Shown: piece after piece, positions 61,023 to 64,000 of the stretch | Numbering within the stretch: the stretch's first letter is position 1 | Layout: every line of letters starts with the position of its first letter | The notes under the pieces: model-generated | What the model saw: the letters and a program-made list of their open reading frames with translations, nothing else | Told to the model about the DNA's origin: nothing | The model's database searches: none | Source of the DNA: Physcomitrium patens | Taxonomy: Eukaryota; Streptophyta; Bryopsida; Funariales; Funariaceae | Direction: 5' to 3' | DNA: 64,000 bases | NCBI RefSeq assembly: GCF_000002425.4 | Contig: NC_037260.1 | Coordinates: 14,129,329-14,193,328, forward strand | Made by a program: the position numbers and the translations under genes

Positions 61023-63066
61023 GGATTCTAGATTTAGAAAAAAATAAGTAGTGGTGGAAGTCAAAATTTTGCTGAAGATTTTTGAAAGGCCATGCAAATG
61101 TTTATGAATCAATAAGCCACAAATGAAACAAGGGAAGGAGCTACCAAAGCTTTAAGAAGAATAATTAGTAAGATTGAAAGATTTGATGGTAAGAAGATCA
61201 CGTGCTTTCTTAGAATTTATGCTTGCGAGATGGAAATCTATCAAGTGCCTAAGAGTAGAATAAATAAAACCTTTGATTTGGCAATTGTGCCAGAGATAAG
61301 GAAGAGAATTAGGCAACTTCATAAAAAAATTCATGACAATATATGGACCAAGTTTGAAGAAAGACTTCGTGACGAATATTTTGATGAAGATACTGAAAGA
61401 ATATCAAAGAGAGTATTTCTTGATTGGGTAGAACAACAACCAGGGAAGAATATGGGACCTCATGAGTTGCTAAGAGAATTTGAAAAGAAATTTGGACAAC
61501 TTCCATTATCTGAGAAGCGCCTTTTGGAGGTTAAAAAATCAGAGTTGTTTTTACAAGCTGCAGATGAGACTTTAGAAGACAGATTGCTTCTTCTTCTATA
61601 AGATGTAACAACAGAAGGTGGTTTTACAATTAACTGGAGAAGATTAAAAGAGGTAGTAAGTCTTATTGCAAAGCAACATCGAGTGAAGGCTAGAGGGCTA
61701 GGAACAAGGATGGAGGCAACTCCAATAATTGTCACAAAAGCTCTAGCGGCATCACAAGATACTCATATGTCAACAAATTCCTCAAAAAGTAAGACATTGG
61801 ATGATGGAACTCTTGAAGAACTTATGAAAGGGATTAAAGAATTAAAGGTGGAAATGAGTGCTTTAAAAAGAGAGACAAAGCCAAACTCTACACGATCAAC
61901 AGAAGGTATAAAAGGATTTATAATACAATGCATTTAGTGTAATGATTTAAGCCATAAGCATAGAGATTATAGATTATATGTAGAAGCTATGAAGAATTGA
62001 ATTATTACCTTTAAGGAAGGAAGAATTAGAGATGTAGCAACTGATGAGGATCTTGAGACTAATTTTAGAAGAGGTGGTATGAAAAAATTGATGGAGGAGA
62101 AATTGGACGAAGGTAGCTTGTCATGTGGCAAAGAAGTAGAAACTTATAGTATTGAAGTAGAGTACAGTAAGATAAAAGCTCCATCACTTGAATCTAAAGA
62201 GGTAATGGTTTCAGGTGCACAAGTTATCCGAAAGCTAATTGGGTGGAATGATCTAATTGATGTAACTACCATTAGAGCCTATTTGATAAGTGAGCATGGA
62301 AAACAGAGTCTTATGATGCATCCATGGATGTAAAGAGAGATAGAAATGATAAAGGAGAAGAGGTAGAAAGGTGAATAAAAAAGAAAGGATCACCTATTAT
62401 TAAAGATCCTTCACCAAAACAAGGACCAAGAAGTCGTACGAGGCAAAGATAAGAAACAAAGATTTTTTCTTCACATCCAAGTAATACACCACCTCTTAAA
62501 GAAAGGTGGGAAGAAAGGATGAATGCAGAGAATAGTAAAAAAAATGAAGATGGGATAAACTCAAAGCCCAAAGTATCAGCCTACAAATTACAATTAGATA
62601 TTGAATCTTCCATTGATATGAAGGATATTTTGGAGGAAAGGATTTTGGATGCTAAGATCAAGTTTACTTTAAGAAAAGCTCTTCATATTGTAAAAAAAGA
62701 CTTTCATGAGCTTATTATTAATGTGATCAAAAGAAAAAGGTAGATAATAGCAGAAGCAGTAATGGTGAAGGCATTGGACACTTTAATGATTGAAAAAGAG
62801 GAAGAAGAGATTAGTCAAGTGTTTGCATTAATACATGAACCAAAGAAGAAGTGTGAAGACTTTTCTGCTAATTTGGATGAAATTTTGAGTAGAGAAATAG
62901 AAGATGAAGTCATACAAATATTTATTGGTACTCATGTAAACAAAAATAAAATAAAAGGTGTATTTGGAAAGAACCAAGAAGATGAAGAGATTGTTGAAAG
63001 AAGAACGAATCATGTCATAAGTATTAGAGGACTTGAAAAAGAGACAAGAGTGGCTTGTTGTCATAC
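61023..63066 (+). pseudogene. C gag and start of the protease region (fossil)
   Basis: Capsid-like frame 61230-61601 (IYQVPKSRINKTFDLAIVP; KRVFLDWVEQQPGKNM; HELLREFEKKFGQL), then a knuckle-like stretch near 61910-61980. Charged, Lys/Glu-rich segments follow (62079-62333, 62519-62743, 62762-63088). The last shows ALIHEPKKKCEDFSANL. It matches E gag in order. Confidence 0.7.
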
Positions 63067-64000
63067 TGTAAAATTTTACAGTATGTAAAAATTAATTAGT
63101 ACATATAATATGTTCATAGGACTTGGTGTATGTTAGAATGGTTGAATAGATTAATTTAAATAGAGTGGGTTTAAGAAAATTTATTTTGAGTTTATCTTTT
63201 TACTTATAGCATTTAAAAAAAAAACATTAGAGAATCTAAATATTTAGTATGGAGCCTTGAGAGGAGATTAGAGCCTAAAGAAGCAATTCTTAACTAGTAA
63301 AAGGCTTATTGGAAGGGATGAAAGCAAGGCATGGTTGGATGAAGGCAAGGAATGAAAAACTTTATTCCTATTGGTCGAAGGCCATGTCCAATAGGCTTCA
63401 AGGAGGCTACCTAAGGCCTTATTAGAGATTAGGATTTATCTATCGAAGACTTTTGAGCTTTGAAGGCTAAGATCAACAAGTTTAGAATTTTGGATATAAT
63501 TTGGGAGAAGTGTTTGTATAATTTCGAGTTTTTGTGAAGGAGATATAGGTATTCAAAGTTAAGGTGTCAAATTTGTACCTACTGTCACTCTTTGAAGCAT
63601 AACATATGCGTAAGGAAAGTAATGAAAGTTTAGCAATTGGAGTTAGAGAAATACTTTCTTAGCTATGCATAATATATATTATTTGACAAATTTCAAGTTT
63701 GTATGAAGAAGTTTTAGGGCATTGAAGAGAGCACATGTAATTCAAAGGCAGTAAGTGAGTTATTTTATTGATAGTAATGTTTGGAGCCATATTTTGAGCT
63801 CTTAGACGAATTTTTAGCTCAAAATTTCCATAAGTGTGAATTATTAAGTTAAAATGCTATAGATCAAAATTTTATGGTATTTGATTATTTATTTTGTGAG
63901 ATATGAAGAAATTATTACACGAATGTATGTAAGCTAGGGTTTAGAGCTATTATTAGGATTTTGGTGATATTTCAAGATCCGTAATGAATTTGTAGTTGAA
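63067..64000 (+). mobile_element. B-family LTR B4, runs off the window
   Basis: Starts TGTAAAATTTTACAGTATG and is colinear with B1 and B2 (CAAAGGCAGTAAGTGAGTT; GCTAGGGTTTAGAGCTATT). It cuts element C. Whether it is solo or the 5' LTR of a whole B element cannot be seen. Confidence 0.75.

Larger units (their letters stand above)
59403..63066 (+). mobile_element. Gypsy element C: 5' LTR, leader and gag, cut by B4
   Basis: The LTR (59403-60960) starts TGTTGTAATTTATTC and ends TTTTTCTCA. A primer-like site follows (60967-60984, TGGTGCTTCCACTGAGAG). Gag from about 61023 continues to 63066, where a B-type LTR begins. The gag is homologous to that of E. The 3' half is outside the window or beyond B4. 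Several long open frames remain, but breaks are present. Confidence 0.75.

Noticed and set aside
62079-63064. Independent charged-protein genes in 62-63 kb
   Set aside because: Order and wording match the post-capsid part of element E, so they are parts of the C gag fossil, not host genes.

Overview
The window looks like nuclear DNA of a land plant, most probably a moss. One intron-containing host gene can be built with confidence: a type-B cytokinin response regulator (ARR-B) on the minus strand, coding span 32588-36266. Its five exons join in frame to 738 residues. It sits in a GC-richer island of about 7 kb (30.5-37.9 kb). Almost everything else is very AT-rich and made of nested, decayed Ty3/gypsy LTR retrotransposons. 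The moss guess rests on three things: the gene island within AT-rich repeats, the fungal-type chromodomain elements, and the gypsy mix. It is an inference; no species marker was seen.

Left arm (1-30.5 kb). A plus-strand chromovirus (A1) runs in from the left edge to about 13215. It is split by a minus-strand gypsy element (G, 1890-8970, LTRs on both sides, tRNA-Asp-type primer site, 5-bp target duplication) and by a solo LTR of another family (B1, 9145-10370). A minus-strand relative (A2, 13330-16880) lies tail to tail with A1. After a poorly understood stretch (16.9-20.8 kb) comes a minus-oriented A-type LTR, then a plus-strand A copy (A3). A3 is interrupted by a solo A LTR that itself holds a solo B LTR (B2). 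TA-rich satellite DNA and a 100-base assembly gap follow (26726-26825).

Gene island (30.5-37.9 kb). The ARR-B gene has a receiver domain, an acidic/basic linker, a GARP (Myb-like) DNA-binding domain and a long Ser/Gln-rich tail. A TATA box lies at 37257-37264. The long leader carries seven upstream AUGs, two of them immediate AUG-stop pairs. Downstream is an exon-like open frame, and a plus-strand promoter-like block with two CCAAT boxes around a perfect 12-bp palindrome.

Right arm (37.9-64 kb). AT-rich DNA holds an A-family fragment, a probable LTR with a tRNA-Asp-like primer site, a three-unit tandem repeat of about 185 bp, and a promoter-like block. A minus-strand chromovirus (A4, 43300-57543) follows. 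It is split by a 9.9-kb plus-strand gypsy element (E, 44967-54865) of a different lineage, which itself carries a minus-oriented solo B-like LTR (B3). Next come a gypsy gag remnant (D) cut by a plus-strand element (C, from 59403) related to E, and a B-type LTR (B4, from 63067) inside C that runs off the window.

No tRNA, rRNA, CRISPR or prokaryote-like operon was seen. All retroelements appear broken and are described as fossils.
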